DNA of 64,000 nucleotides from Pleurotus djamor (GCA_029747585.1 JAPEVF010000027.1:1-64000); one strand, 5' to 3'; counted from the first letter of the stretch, positions 42,683 to 54,547 are shown. Notes: a model not told the origin generated them from the sequence alone. Program-made: numbers and translations.

Positions 42683-44967
42683 ATGAAGAGTAAACCAGTT
42701 CCAAATGCTTACTCGAGATCACACTCATCCCACGATCAGTTCGAGCATCGCCTGAGAGCCAAACCACATGTTCGTTTAGAGTTTCCAAACATAGACACGA
42801 CCTGTTTTCAAAGCGCTTTCATGGAGAAACCAGCCGAAGAGCCCAAGCTTTCCTTATTATCCAAGGTTCATCCCGACAAAATCCCTCTGACCACTTTGGC
42901 GGGCTTCAAGAGTGTCGCGAAAAGGACAGGTGAAACCCAGTAAGTCATCGATCATATCACATCCGGAATCATCCTGAACTTATGAGGATCGCATAGAGTT
43001 ACACTTGATATTCCAAGCCCTTCAAAGAGACCCCGGTATCAAATCCGTTTTCTTTAACCACCCGCCGATATACTAAGCTGTTGTTACCATGGTTCAGGAC
43101 TGCCTTGGAGGGCGACTCTTCGACTGTTGACAATCCCCAGTCTCATTCTCCCACAGGTTCATCGGGTTCCTCTCCAAGTCGATTGAACGTCCCGGGCCCC
43201 AGTACAAAGACACACTCCGTACCCCCACCAGAAGAGAACTTATGGGCGATACCAACTCTTCCAGCTACGAGTGAGAAACGTATCCAGTTCTCCCCAAAGC
43301 TGACACCTGATTCACGCCTTTTTAGGTATGGAGCATCAGAACGCACTGGGCGGACCTCTTCCCACCCAAAGGGTATTGGTGTTCCCATTGCCATACTCCC
43401 GTCCCCTGTCCCTTCCTGGGCATGTCCAATTTGAAGAGCCTCAGATTCAACCCTGCCCAGAAATATCTTTTCATGTTTCTCCCCTTGTCTCGGAAACCAT
43501 CAAACTGGTTCTCGCGGATATTCAGCGATGGAAAGAACTCTATAACCTCTTTCGCCTTGCTTCGTTGGTTAGGCAAGCGGAAAGTTATGTAAATTTCGAG
43601 ACCCCATCCAAGAATGACATGTCTGGTCAGACGCTCTTTGCAAACTGTCTCTGGCCTTACAGCAACATTGTCTCAAGCCTTCACCGTGCCTTCCTTTCGA
43701 GCAGAAGCTTTCATACTCGACTTTCGATGGTATCTGCCTGGCTCCCAAGTAGATCCTTACCTTACTTGTTGGATACCCTCCGTTTGATCCAGCGCGATCG
43801 TGTCATTCTTCGAATCGCTCTCAGGGATATCATCTTCCCATTTTACCATTGGGTCAGCAGGCCTTCGTCGCATCTCACCAAAGTTTTGGAGCACGTATGT
43901 CTGTTATATGCCAGTCCCTTTAAAACTCTACCCGGAGCCAACCCATTCCAATAGATTGCGGCGCAGAAAGTACCAGACAATTATTCATCCGGCATCCTTC
44001 ATTCAAGATCTGTCCAGAGGCTGTTCCCTGGAACCTGGGTAGACGATGATGTTATAAACTACTTTTCTGGTATGTTCACAAACTTCCGCTTGAGTCAAGT
44101 TCATCGCGCATTTACGCTTGACCTATCATTAGGGAATAGATCTGGGCAACACTTGCTGATCCTTGGAGACGGCGAAGTGCTCTTCTGCTCACCCCTGTTC
44201 TGGCTCTCTCTTTTGATGAAGCATAGGTCAAGCACCTTACACGATATAACCTGGGATGACGCAGTAAGCCCGCGGGTTCTGTTTGTAAATCAACCATTTT
44301 CATACGTCATCAATCCAGGTTCTGAATATATACACTATGTCCAAGATCAAACGCATCCTCGTGCCCATTCACTACCACCAAAACCACTGGATTCTAGGGC
44401 ATTGTAACCTCAGGGACTTGATTGTTGAAATTTACGATACATTACCATCATCAAGGCCGGTAGAGCCACAGTATGGCGAAGAAGTCAATGTAAATTTCAA
44501 CTTAAGCGATGTGCACTACGTCGTGCTGACTGAGCTTGCCCTCCCCCCAAGGTACTCAAATCCTGGCTGTCTCTCCTTAGGACCCGACTAAAGACAGCTT
44601 ATCCTTCACTTGAGAGCGAGCGTTGGACAATAAAGGCACCCATGACTGACGTACGTCCTGTCCTCTACCTCCATATCATGCGATGTGATGGCAATGGCTA
44701 GGACAGATACCTGAGCAAGGAACCACCAATGATTGTGGTGTATACGTTATCATGTTTGCTCGCCATCTACTGACCGGCTACGAGCTGAATCATGACAAGC
44801 TCCACCGGATGGAGAAAATAGGACGACGCTGGAGATACTACAATGTTGGGAGGCTGCGCCTTTGGATGGAATTGCCCAAATCGCTTGGTCAATGGGGGTC
44901 TATACCCTGTGTACTTCGCGATTTTCCGTCGTACCTACATTACGCTGGTAACGATCTCCCCATTTAA
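42683..44967 (+). CDS. Ulp1-like C48 cysteine protease, copy B
   Basis: Tandem paralogue of the gene at 39594 with its N-terminal frame intact: MKSKPVPNAYSRSHSSHDQF, then FMEKPAEEPKLSLLSKV and LTTLAGFKSVAKRTGET (an inner Met at 42821 is an alternative start). The unknown N-terminal region reads LVFPLPYSRPLSLPGHVQF, FHVSPLVSETIKLVLADIQ, LFANCLWPYSNIVSSLHRAF and FPFYHWVSRPS. The protease domain reads GTWVDDDVINYFSG, HYHQNHWILGHCN (His), LIVEIYDTLPSS (Asp), TNDCGVYVIMFARHL (Cys) and LPKSLGQWGSIP, ending at 44967. The catalytic triad is complete. A Ser/Pro-rich linker (43080-43300) lies between start exons and the conserved region. Introns are at the same places as in copy A. Located directly before intact RRP42. 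Confidence 0.75.
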
Positions 44968-45045
44968 TTTTAGGGACCATGTTATGTAATACATTCTCAC
45001 ACGCATCGGTCCAGAAGCTCGCGCTCTGATCTCTGATCCAACAAA

Positions 45046-46147
45046 ATGGCCGTTTTATTGTCCAAATCCGAAAAATCCTTCATCCAGAGCGGAATACTTC
45101 AGACACCTGTACATCGAGCAGATGGTCGCAACCTGCACGACTTTCGAATTGTTGCACTGGAAACAGGCGTCGCGCCAGTGTCGAACGGGAGTGCACGTCT
45201 AACCATTGGTCGGCAACCTCATGGAGGCGGAGGGACCGAGATCTTGGCGGCTACGAAGCTGGAGGTGGAGGATGTCGAAGACGGTGGTCTCGATGGAGGG
45301 CGCTTTGTCTGCACCGTAACTTGGTATGTTATCCGTTTTGGAGTACGTGAAGTGTTATTGATTGATGTCAAGGTAGTTCGCCTGCAGCATATCCCCACTT
45401 ATCATCTGGTGCTCTCGAGGATCTCCAATACGATATGACGACCATACTGAACCAAATTCTCTCTCATCCGAGCTTACACCCCCCGAACCTTGGTATCATC
45501 AAAGGACGCAAATCATGGCTGCTTAACCTCGATCTACTCGTCCTCAGTGATGCTGGAAACGTATTCGACGCGTTGTTTATGGCTGCTAAAGCGGCTTTAT
45601 GGGATACGACAGTCCCGAGGACAAAAAGCATCGAATACAAACCCTCGCAACGCAAAAATTTGTCGCCTGAAAAAATGGATGTTGATGAAGATACATCTCC
45701 CAGTGGGTTGGACACGCGGCATGTCCCTAAAGCAGCGGACTTCGAGCTCCACGACTACTGGGACGAGGGCGAAGAACTGGGTGAAAGGGACAGTTGGCCG
45801 ATTTCGATTACGTTGAATCTTGTCCCTCCCGTGTCCTTCCTTGACGCGTCTTCTCAAGAAGAGGCGGCCACTACGGCTAGGTTGTTGCTAGTGTATACGT
45901 TCAAGGGATCAACTGCCTTCCTCCAAGGCATCCGTACACTAGGCGTCTGTGAACTCGACGGTCAACTGATCAAGCAGTGTATCAAGGTTAGTTAATATCC
46001 TCCCTCATACATCGCTTTTGTCCTGAACTTCACTTTAAGGACGGAGAACAGTACGCGCGGGAAGTCTACTCTGGTTTAAAGATTAAATTGAAAGACGAAG
46101 ATACACGACGTAGCCAAAAGGCTAGAGAAATGTTTTCGCAGAGATAG
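45046..46147 (+). CDS. RRP42: Exosome core subunit Rrp42 (RNase PH-like)
   Basis: Three exons (45046-45323, 45377-45986, 46040-46147) join in frame to 331 residues. Start MAVLLSKSEKSFIQSGILQ, then VHRADGRNLHDFRIVALETG, SNGSARLTIGRQPHGGG, EILAATKLEVEDVEDG, and after an intron CSPAAYPHLSSGALEDLQYD, LNLDLLVLSDAGNVFDALF and MAAKAALWDTTVPRTK. The C-terminal part holds FELHDYWDEGEELG and TLNLVPPVSFLDAS, ending DEDTRRSQKAREMFSQR. Rrp42 is one of the six RNase PH-like proteins of the exosome ring that guides RNA to Rrp44 and Rrp6; nucleus and cytosol. Its 5' two thirds were copied to 41749-42338. Confidence 0.94.
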
Positions 46148-46251
46148 AATATAAATTTTCGCTACACAACTCTCGTGTCGTACTCCCCTGACTCCACCTT
46201 TGAGCTCGGTCCGACGACCCGTTACCTCTTCTCACCTCCACTGTGATCTCA

Positions 46252-47897
46252 ATGCCACTGCTCAAAGTACAGGGAACCAAGATTATCGATGATGAAGGGA
46301 ATGAAGTGATCCTGAGAGGAGCTGGTCTGGGTGGTTGGATGACGTGAGTAGCCCATTTACTCCATCCAAGAGCGACATGTTGATGTACAACTGCAACAGA
46401 ATGGAGAATTTCATTTCAGGTTGGCGGGCTACCAGATATCTCATGTTAGTATGACGATGACTGAGTATGTCTTGAGGTTTTCCTGGATGTGAATACGAGA
46501 TACGTGGAACGTTGGCAGCAACAATCGGGCAGGAGAAGGCCGCGTTCTTCTTTGAGAAGGTTAGTGATCCCATCATGCTTCGGCGACTACGTCTTAGTTT
46601 GCAACTTAGTTTCTAGACTACTTCTTCGCCGAGCCAGATGCCCAGTTCTTTCATTCTTTAGGGTTGAACTGCATCCGCGTTGCCGTCGGCTACAAGCATT
46701 TCGAGGACGATATGAATCCTAGAGTCTTGAAGCCAGATGGTTTCAGACACTTGGATCGGATTGCAGACGTTTGCGCTAAGTACGGGATTTACACGGTCAT
46801 CGACATGCATACTGCCCCTGGCGGTCAGAACGGAGGCTGGCATTCTGACCATGGGTCTCCCCAGGCGAGATTCTGGATTCACAAGGACTTCCAAGATCGA
46901 CTACTTTGGCTGTGGGGCGAAATTGCCTTACATTACAAAGGCAACGCATGGATCGCTGGGTACAATGTGTTAAACGAACCCGCAGATCCTCATCCTAAGC
47001 ATGAACGGTTACTGAACTTCTATGACCAAGCCTACAAAGTCATTCGAACCGCTGACAACGATCACATCGTATTCTTTGACGGCAACACGTATGCTACAGA
47101 TTTCACCAAGTTCCCGGACGATGCTGGAATTCGGTGGCCGAATTCCGCCTTTTCGATCCACGATTACTCGATTTATGGGTTTCCGAAGTCCCCAGAGCCT
47201 TATGCAAGGACGGAGGAACAGATGGCGAAGATGAAGAGCAGCTATGAGAGGAAGAGAGCGTGGATGGATGCGCGTCAGCTTTGTGTATGGAATGGGGAGT
47301 GGGGCCCTGTGTACGCCCGCAGAGAATACTACGGAGATGAGACGGATGCTATAAATGAAAGACGGTATAACGTTCTCGAGGATCAACTCGAAATGTACGC
47401 GAAGGTGAGAGGAAACCATCTGTTGTTGTCGTCGCGTCTTACTCCAGACTACAAAGGATGGTCTGAGCTGGTCTATATGGCTGTACAAGGATATTGGCTT
47501 CCAAGGCATGGTGTACGTGTCCCCTGAAACGCCCTACAGGAAGCTCTTCAGCGACTTCCTCGCCAAGAAATATCGTATGGCGACGGACTCTTGGGGTGCA
47601 GACGATAAATACGTCAAGGACATCTACCAGCCCCTCGTCGACCACATAAAAGAGATCCGTCCAGATGCAGATACTCGACGGCTATATCCGCCAATATGGA
47701 GTCTCGAAGAACGGGTAGCAAGACATACTCGACAAACACTTGTGGCCGAATTTCTGACTTGGGAATGGGCAGAGGTCATGAAGGAGTTGGATGAAGCAGG
47801 TCTGGAGAATCTGGCTCAATCATTTGCGTTTGAGAATTGCTTGCAGAGGGAAGGGTTGAACAAGGCCTTGAGGAAGTACGCTCCGAAGCTGCACTAG
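46252..47897 (+). CDS. GH5-family glycoside hydrolase, copy 2
   Basis: Starts MPLLKVQGTKIIDDEGNEV at 46252; no signal peptide. ILRGAGLGGWMT is followed by a 20-nt exon (AATGGAGAATTTCATTTCAG) coding MENFIS, then FPGCEYEIRGTLAATIG and FLDYFFAEPDAQFFHSLGLN. The core has IYTVIDMHTAPGGQN, NVLNEP (acid/base Glu), FFDGNTYATDF, SIHDYSIYGF and WNGEWGPVYARREY (nucleophile Glu); after an intron WSIWLYKDIGFQGMVYVS and ENCLQREGLNKALRKY at the end. Paralogue of the minus-strand gene at 27477-29202: same exon plan, conserved motifs throughout, but diverged in surface loops. Family GH5, beta-glucan-type activity likely; substrate unknown. Confidence 0.9.
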
Positions 47898-47946
47898 GCG
47901 ATGTGACGGTGTTATACAGATATTAATTATTACATTTCACTGATCT

Positions 47947-49875
47947 TCACAGTTCTCCAGAACAAACACCCTCGACCCAAGCAACGTCGCTGAGGACAGT
48001 GGTCAAATTCTCATACCCATCCTCAGTGATCAACACGACGTCTTCAATCCGAACCCCTCCAACGCTCTCATACTTCTTGAGTACATCGTGATCGATATGC
48101 TTCGAATCTCGTACGGGGGCGAGTAGGTGGGGAGAGAAGTAGATTCCAGGTTCAACGGTCTGGCAAGGTGTGAGTTGATCCTTTCACCAAGGGTACAGGG
48201 AAAGGACGCACAATGACCATGTTTTGTGTCAGTGGCAACCTCAGTCGCAGATACGTGTAGAAGCTCTCATGCCCTTTGACCTCCCCGAGAGTGGGGTTCA
48301 CCAGGGGCTTACTTGCGCTTGGAACGTCATGCACGTCCATTCCAAGCGAGTGGCCTAAACCATGGGGAAAGAAGGCTGAACTAATGCCCGAAGCTAGGAT
48401 AGCCTCTGCTGCATTCCACGACCCAGATCCAGGTGAATTAGGACTCTTGAATATCCCAAGAGCTTGGAAACCTTTGATCAATATTTGGTGGCAAAGCAAC
48501 TGAACGTCGTCCCAGTGGACGCCGGGCTTCAAAATCTTCATAGACTCCTGAAACAAGGTAGGCACCTCCGCTTCACTCATAGGATTTGTCGCTAACCTTC
48601 TGCATTTCCAAAACCAGCTCATAAATGGCCTTCGCTTCAGGAGTGAATTTGCCACCATTTCCGACAGGCATTGTGCGTGTGATATCAGAGGCGTAGCAGT
48701 TCCATTCACAGCCAGCATCAATAAGGAGGACTTGAGGATTCAGCTCCTTAGAAGAGTGAGCCAGTTCGTTATGGTTGTGGTAATCATGTGGTTTGACGGG
48801 ACCCCAGGCAAACTCACGATCGTTGCAACAGTAATGAAGTGTCGATGCGCGAGTAGATGCGGCGACGATTGGCAAGTAAGCTTGATGAACAGCACTATCA
48901 TAATTGTCAGCGCAATTTTAGGTCATTAACCAAGGACTAACCCTTCTCGGCGGCACGAAGCGACGAAGATGGCCTCGGCCTCGGCCTCTTTCTCAATTAA
49001 CCATTCTCCAGGCAGGAGGGGACGGCTAATCCCCGCGCCATCGCCCTTGGCGATTGCTCCTTTGACCGCTGCTCCAAGGACACGCATGACAACTTCATGT
49101 GCCCTAGAAGATATTTGATTGGCCTGTCGTATGGCTGTGATTTCAGCCTCCGTCTTGGTGAGACGAGCGGTTTGAAGGGCTGGCAGTAGGTAAAGATCAG
49201 TTACAGCAATAGTCTTCTCTCCTGCTGATAAGAATAGATTGGGATACTCTGCAGGCAAGGATGGGAAGAGAGGCGATCCTTTCGGAAGAGTGTGACATAG
49301 TGCATCAGGGTATGCCTTCGCGAGCGTCGCGATGACATCAGGAAGTGCAGCATGATGATCTATTCGAGTAGCATCATGGGTAGTACCAGCTTCCTCCAAC
49401 GATGGCGGCGGCACAGACCACATGAGATCAGCGAGCTCGGCCTTGGGAATGAAAAGATCGACAGAAGGCGATTCTTCAAGCGAGGTCCCGGCTTGATATG
49501 TGGCCAGGAGGTAAGATCCTGGAACATGACAGCCAGAAAGATAATAAAAATTCGATTCTTGACGGAACGAAATCTCCCTGTCTTATGGCATAGATGAGCC
49601 AGTGCTTCCCAACACCTGTAGACCGCGTACCTGTATCATCACGGTACGTGACAATCCCTCCTGCAAGGACAAGAATTTGTGGCTGTTACGATGATGAGTA
49701 GATATGGTGCATCCGATTGAACAATATTAATGAGAACCTTTGCTCGTTCAGTTGCTGGAAGGACATTGATGAGCTCTTTGAAAGTCTTCAATACGTGCTG
49801 CTTTGCTATTGTTCAAGAAGACCCTAAGCTTTGTATGATTGAAGAGCAACCCAGATGCTGACCGGGATATACCAT
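47947..49875 (-). CDS. Xaa-Pro dipeptidase/aminopeptidase, family M24
   Basis: Begins at 49875 with MVYPG joined by an intron to [20 protein letters not shown]. Further exons: [108 protein letters not shown]. The metal site residues are [20 protein letters not shown] (two Asp), [17 protein letters not shown] (His), then TVEPGIYF (Glu) and [11 protein letters not shown] (Glu), a full pita-bread dinuclear metal set. Ends at 47947, 49 bp from the end of GH5 copy 2 on the other strand. Cytosolic; splits dipeptides or peptides ending in proline. The start exon is very short (about 14 nt of code), so the true start may differ. Confidence 0.9.
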
Positions 49876-51585
49876 CTTGGCTTGGTGAACGTTGGTGTTC
49901 AAGTTGAAGTTGAGTTGGATGGCGGGTTCAAATCTTATCTGTGCGAACCCCCTAGAGAAATCACCTGACGTCACGGATCTCTGAGCGAATGTGTGGACTC
50001 CACTAGCCACCACCGCACTACCAGCCTTTTCCCTCTACCCTGGCTCGTCTGCCCTATCCAAATTGAAACATTTCCATTATGGCCTGAGACGTGAAACCGG
50101 CTGTGGCGAGTCCATGCGGACCCACACCCGTGGGCACAAGGCCAGGACGCAAATTGTCTTTATACTTATGTCGGTTTAGCGAAAACCCTTCAGGACAACT
50201 TGTGCTCAAAAACCTTGCACGTAGTAGGCTTCAAGTGTGAGTATTTGAGTGCCCAGTGAACAACTTCATCTATCATTTTTGCTCTTTTGTCGCTAGTTGA
50301 ATCCATAGAAGTCACTTTCGTGCTCAACGTGTGCTCAAGTTCCTGAGCACGAGCACCATTGCTCGCAATCTACCCTCTAAAGTCTCGTGTAGTGCCAATG
50401 CAGAGCCAAAGAGAAACTACAAAATGACTCACACGGATAGATTCACTGACGCTCCGAGCTAGGACGCCAAAAGAATCTGTCTAGAGTCCAAAATACATCG
50501 CTGATCTCCAATTTAAGTATAACTGAAGTGAGTTGTTATATTTATCTTCCGTTTTCGTCCCGAGGTCGTGCTTCACGGCATGTTCGCTTTTTGCATTTGA
50601 TCAATTGAGTGTTGTCAATACTTCTATGCTCGATCCTCAGCCTGGCCTTGTTCATCGGGTCATTCGAAGGACTTGGCGGCGGCATGCGCTCCCGGTCTTT
50701 CCCTCCGCATTTCCTGGAGACCTTGTCGAAACCCTCCGACCACAAAAATGGCTACTCAACTATACCCTCTTCGCCATCGACGCTTCCTCCCTGGTTTGCT
50801 CAGTATTATTGCTCTTCTTCCCCGCCTAGAACACGTAATCAAGTTGAACCGTCCTCGAATATGTTCTACGAAAATCCTTCACATGCCTGTTGTCCCAATC
50901 CTATTCTTGATAGGCATGTGAGGCACCCTCTGATGCAAGTCCGGATCAAATGATCAAGAGCATGGAACATTTGTTCGGTATGGTGGTTGAGAAATGAGAT
51001 CCTGGGTTGGATTAGATCTGTTCGCTACAGAAAGGGCCAACTGATGACCCCATCTCATGGTGGTATTGGTCACTCGACACCCAAAAGTAACCATGTCATA
51101 TAAAGTAGGTGCTGCAAGTCTCAACATACCCCACTTCTTCTCAAATCCAGGCGCGGCACAAATGGATGGTCCGTGGCTTGTGTCTCCATCTCCTGACGAC
51201 CTACACTCATCGCGCCCTCAGTCATGCTACTTCACCCTAGCCACTACTACTTACAAGACCCAAATGCTCTGACAGGTGAAGTGAAGCCACTCATGTCGTT
51301 CAGAACAAAACCTAACCGTTGGTTTTCATTCTATCTTGGAGTAGAAGACATCCTCCTCAAAAATGTTTCGGGTCAGGAAGTTCTCGCCTTCGGAGTCTAC
51401 CCTGACACCTCCCCTTCTTTGGACATCCCCCTTCACGCGACGAATGATGCAGAAGAACTGTGGTCTTGTAAGAGTACTCCATTCCTTTCATTTCGCCTGC
51501 TCACTAGCCTTTTCCTCCAGCCGTTCCACCACGCCAGCCGTGGCAGGTACCATACCCTGGTCTATCGGGTTCATTTGCAGAAACC
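49876..51585. other. Intergenic region before C2H2 copy 2
   Basis: No gene recognised in 49876-50900. The part from about 50940 to 51060 is similar to 53330-53470 upstream of C2H2 copy 3 (GATCAAATGAT, GGTGGTTGA and ATGAGAT in the same order), so the duplication of these genes included upstream sequence. Short plus-strand frames at 51100-51585 may hold N-terminal exons of C2H2 copy 2. Confidence 0.45.
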
Positions 51586-52134
51586 ATGAAATATGGTCAC
51601 CCACAGCAGGATACGCAAATCACCGACCCAGTTACCCATTCCGAGCTGCAAGAATATTCGCCCAGTGCTTGGTCCGAGCCTAGTGGTCCCAATATCCCAA
51701 GCGATTGGCGCAGAGACGCAGAGACAAAACCTCCGCGTACGACGCCTCGCCGCAGGATGATTTCCACTGCGGCTGTACTCCTGGCAGCGGAGAAAAGGCG
51801 AGTTAATCCCCACAAGTTCTTCTGCGAGTACTGTTCGAGAGGCTTCACAGCGAAGCATAATTATCAGCGTGAGTGTGTCCCTCCTTTCACTCTTAGAGCA
51901 CATGCGCGGCCCTCAACCCATTTTTAAGGTCACGTCGCGGCACACAATGATAGAAGACCTTTCCATTGTCATTGTGGGTCAAGTTTCATCACAAAATCTG
52001 ACCTCAAGCGACACCAGGAACGCTCCCAGGTACATTTAACATCAGAACACGGGTCCTTCTACCTCCCCAATCCGGCGCTGCACATCGGAAACAGCTATTC
52101 GACTCGTTTGCANNCTGATGTGGGAGTGCAGTAG
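51586..52134 (+). CDS. C2H2 zinc-finger protein, copy 2
   Basis: Two exons, 51586-51868 and 51929-52134, with a 60-nt intron, 162 residues from the Met at 51586. Polar N terminus (QDTQITDPVTHSELQEYSP), then ISTAAVLLAAEKRRVNPHK, first finger FFCEYCSRGFTAKHNYQ, completed across the intron by RHVAAHNDRRPF, then second finger HCHCGSSFITKSDLKRHQE and a short tail; two N at 52113-52114. The intron splits the Arg codon just before the first zinc-binding His, as in copies 1 and 3. Additional N-terminal exons may exist upstream. Likely nuclear regulator; targets unknown. Confidence 0.75.
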
Positions 52135-53752
52135 GAAGTTTCCTTGCCATCCAATCATTACTCTACGTTTCATTTTTATTTATACTTCCTTTGTTCTTTA
52201 ATTCTTTTCTCAAGGACGTGGAATGCTCTGCATGACCCGCTCCACTCGGCTTGATGCCTTTATGTCCTTGGAACGTCTCCTTCTAATAGAACCAGACTCT
52301 TCGGTTGCGAGCCTCGAGTCTCAAGAACCTTCGACCCAGACGGGCCAGGAAGCGATGGGAGGAAGGGTGGTCATGCTCAACGGAAGGTGCTGGAATATGA
52401 ACTCGCCACACATAAAGCCTTGGTCTTCTTTTGTTAGCTTGAAATGCAAAGAGAAATGAGAGGGACGTGCGCCGCGTAAGCAGTGCGGAATGAACACTCC
52501 CCTGACCTTCGGAAACTTCCGTCTCCGCGAGGATGTTCAATCACCGACAAACATTGCNTCNNNNNNNNNATGAGAACTTTTNTCAGCGAATCACGGAGGC
52601 GAGTAACGCTGCTATCTCAGTCAGCAAATCTATCTTCATTGACACTGTATACAGTGTCAATGTAAAGCTGTTCAACGTTCAAGGCTTACATGAGGAGGCT
52701 TCCATATGTACCAATAGTACTATGAATGCTTGAGCGCNGAAAATTTCATCAATCAATCTGAACCACGAAGTAAACTTGCAAAGCCAAGGTAAAGCCAAAC
52801 TAAGATGTCGCACTTGGGCCACAATTTTCTGTTTTCTGAACTTTTGATAATGAGTTGCACTGACCTAATTATACTCAGGTACTTACTCTAGCGCATGTTC
52901 GCTTCATATATTGATCGTTGGAGAAAGCTGTGGCCTCGGCAGGCTGCGGGACCGGGACTGAGCAATTTGCTCCCTCTTGGGCGCGCATTGTCAATCAGTC
53001 CAGAAGAAGTACTCGGCTACTGGATTGCGTGGCCTTTTAATTATGTTTCTGCCACCAGNACCGGCAAAGCTTTCCTCTCTTCCCCCGTGTCCACTAGAGG
53101 TCTTTTTCCAAACGTGCTCCCGCCTTGGGCTTGGCTCTCAGACATTTTCATCCGCGCTCCCCGTTTAGCCTGATCAACTCTTGCTGCGTTTAACTGATCC
53201 GGCACGTGCGAAGCTGTCGTCTCATCCTTTCAGCACCTGATAGGGAACATCGTCAAGCCAATCTCACCAAGACTCTGTGCCCAGATCCGCCAGTCTTCGT
53301 CCTGGAACTAGCCTAACTTTTGCAAAGTGGAAATTCCCGATCAAATGATGAGGAACATATGTCTGTCGCGGTGGTTGAAACATGAGATGCTGGATTGGTT
53401 TAGGTGACGCGTCCATCATAGGCGAGAATCCCAGTGAGAGCTAGTCACTGATTACATCCCATGGTGGTGCGTGGCCTCCAATTTGCAGCCGGAGCACTCC
53501 AGGCGTTATAAAGCTGTCGAGAGGGAAACCCCGCTTTCTGCAACTTCAAGCGAAAACACGGATGAATCGTCAGTAGCTTTTCATCTCTTTATTCCTTCGC
53601 AACTTTTGCTGAACTATGCCAAGACACAGGGTTCCGGCACAGATCCTTCCCGGATTCAAAGATTCTCACCGGTGAGGCAAAGCCATGCACCGCGTTACTA
53701 CTGACTAAATATTATTTCTACTTGGAATGGGATAGGAAACCAGGCCCTTACC
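52135..53752. other. Intergenic region between C2H2 copies 2 and 3, with assembly gap
   Basis: Holds a run of N (52559-52569) and other single N bases, a perfect 26-bp palindrome (52637-52662), and upstream sequence shared with copy 2. A plus-strand frame at 53471-53704 (MASNLQPEHSRRYKAVE...) could be a first exon of C2H2 copy 3, but I could not join it in frame. Confidence 0.4.
52637..52662. repeat. Perfect 26-bp palindrome
   Basis: CATTGACACTGTA followed directly by its reverse complement TACAGTGTCAATG, with no spacer. Flanking bases do not extend it. Confidence 0.9.
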
Positions 53753-54547
53753 GTGCCCGTCTATGGTTATGAGGTCAGCGACACTGGGGCTACCACAGAG
53801 GCGGGTGGCTCGTACGCGTACTCTCATTCNCTCTCCTTGGACAATTTAAGCAACGCGACAAATTATATNAGGGCTCGTAGGTCTCCGCTTCTTGTATTCC
53901 ATATCCACTCACCAAAATTTACCCCAGCTATGACACCGGAGGCCCTTGCGGTACGTTACCCTAGCTTGCGCGCTTCGTCCATGCACTATGATGGGCATTC
54001 GCCACTGGGAATGCAAGGCACCGACTTCACGACCCGGTTTGATCAGCGCGACAAATCAGAAAACGTTTGGACGGAGCGCGACGGCTCTAACATCCAAGAA
54101 ACTTTCTATGGATCTGTCGCACAGAACATGCCTTCAACGCCGCCTCGCAAGGTGATCTCCTCTGCTGCCGTGCTTCTTGCCGCGGAAAAGAGGCGATTCA
54201 ATCCCCACAAGTTCTTTTGTGAATATTGCTCGCGAGGCTTTACGGCAAAACATAATTATAACCGTAAGTGATTCCTTGTTATGAGGGAGCAGGTGCGGGT
54301 TTTCATTTTTCCCTCAGGTCACATCGCGGCACACAATGATATACGACCTTTTAACTGTGACTGTGGTTCGAGTTTCATCACCAAATCTGACCTTAAACGA
54401 CATCAGGCACGCTCGAAGGTACATTTGCCGTCGAAGCGCGCCTCCTTCGGTGATTCAAGCTCGGTACCGTTGCATCATGATTTTGTGCCAATCATAAACA
54501 ATTGCTACCGTCATGACTCGGCTGCATTTGCACGGCCTTTTGGCTAA
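53753..54547 (+). CDS. C2H2 zinc-finger protein, copy 3
   Basis: Exons 53753-54263 and 54318-54547 (54-nt intron) give 246 residues from the first in-frame Met. N-terminal part is Ser/Thr/Gly-rich with two unknown residues (N at 53830 and 53869) and may contain a further intron. Then ISSAAVLLAAEKRRFNPHK, FFCEYCSRGFTAKHNYN | RHIAAHNDIRPF and CDCGSSFITKSDLKRHQ. The tail (SKRASFGDSSSVPLHHDF) differs from the other copies. First finger is a regular C2H2; the second has C-X-C instead of C-X2-C. Same intron place as copies 1 and 2. DNA-binding role inferred. Confidence 0.73.
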
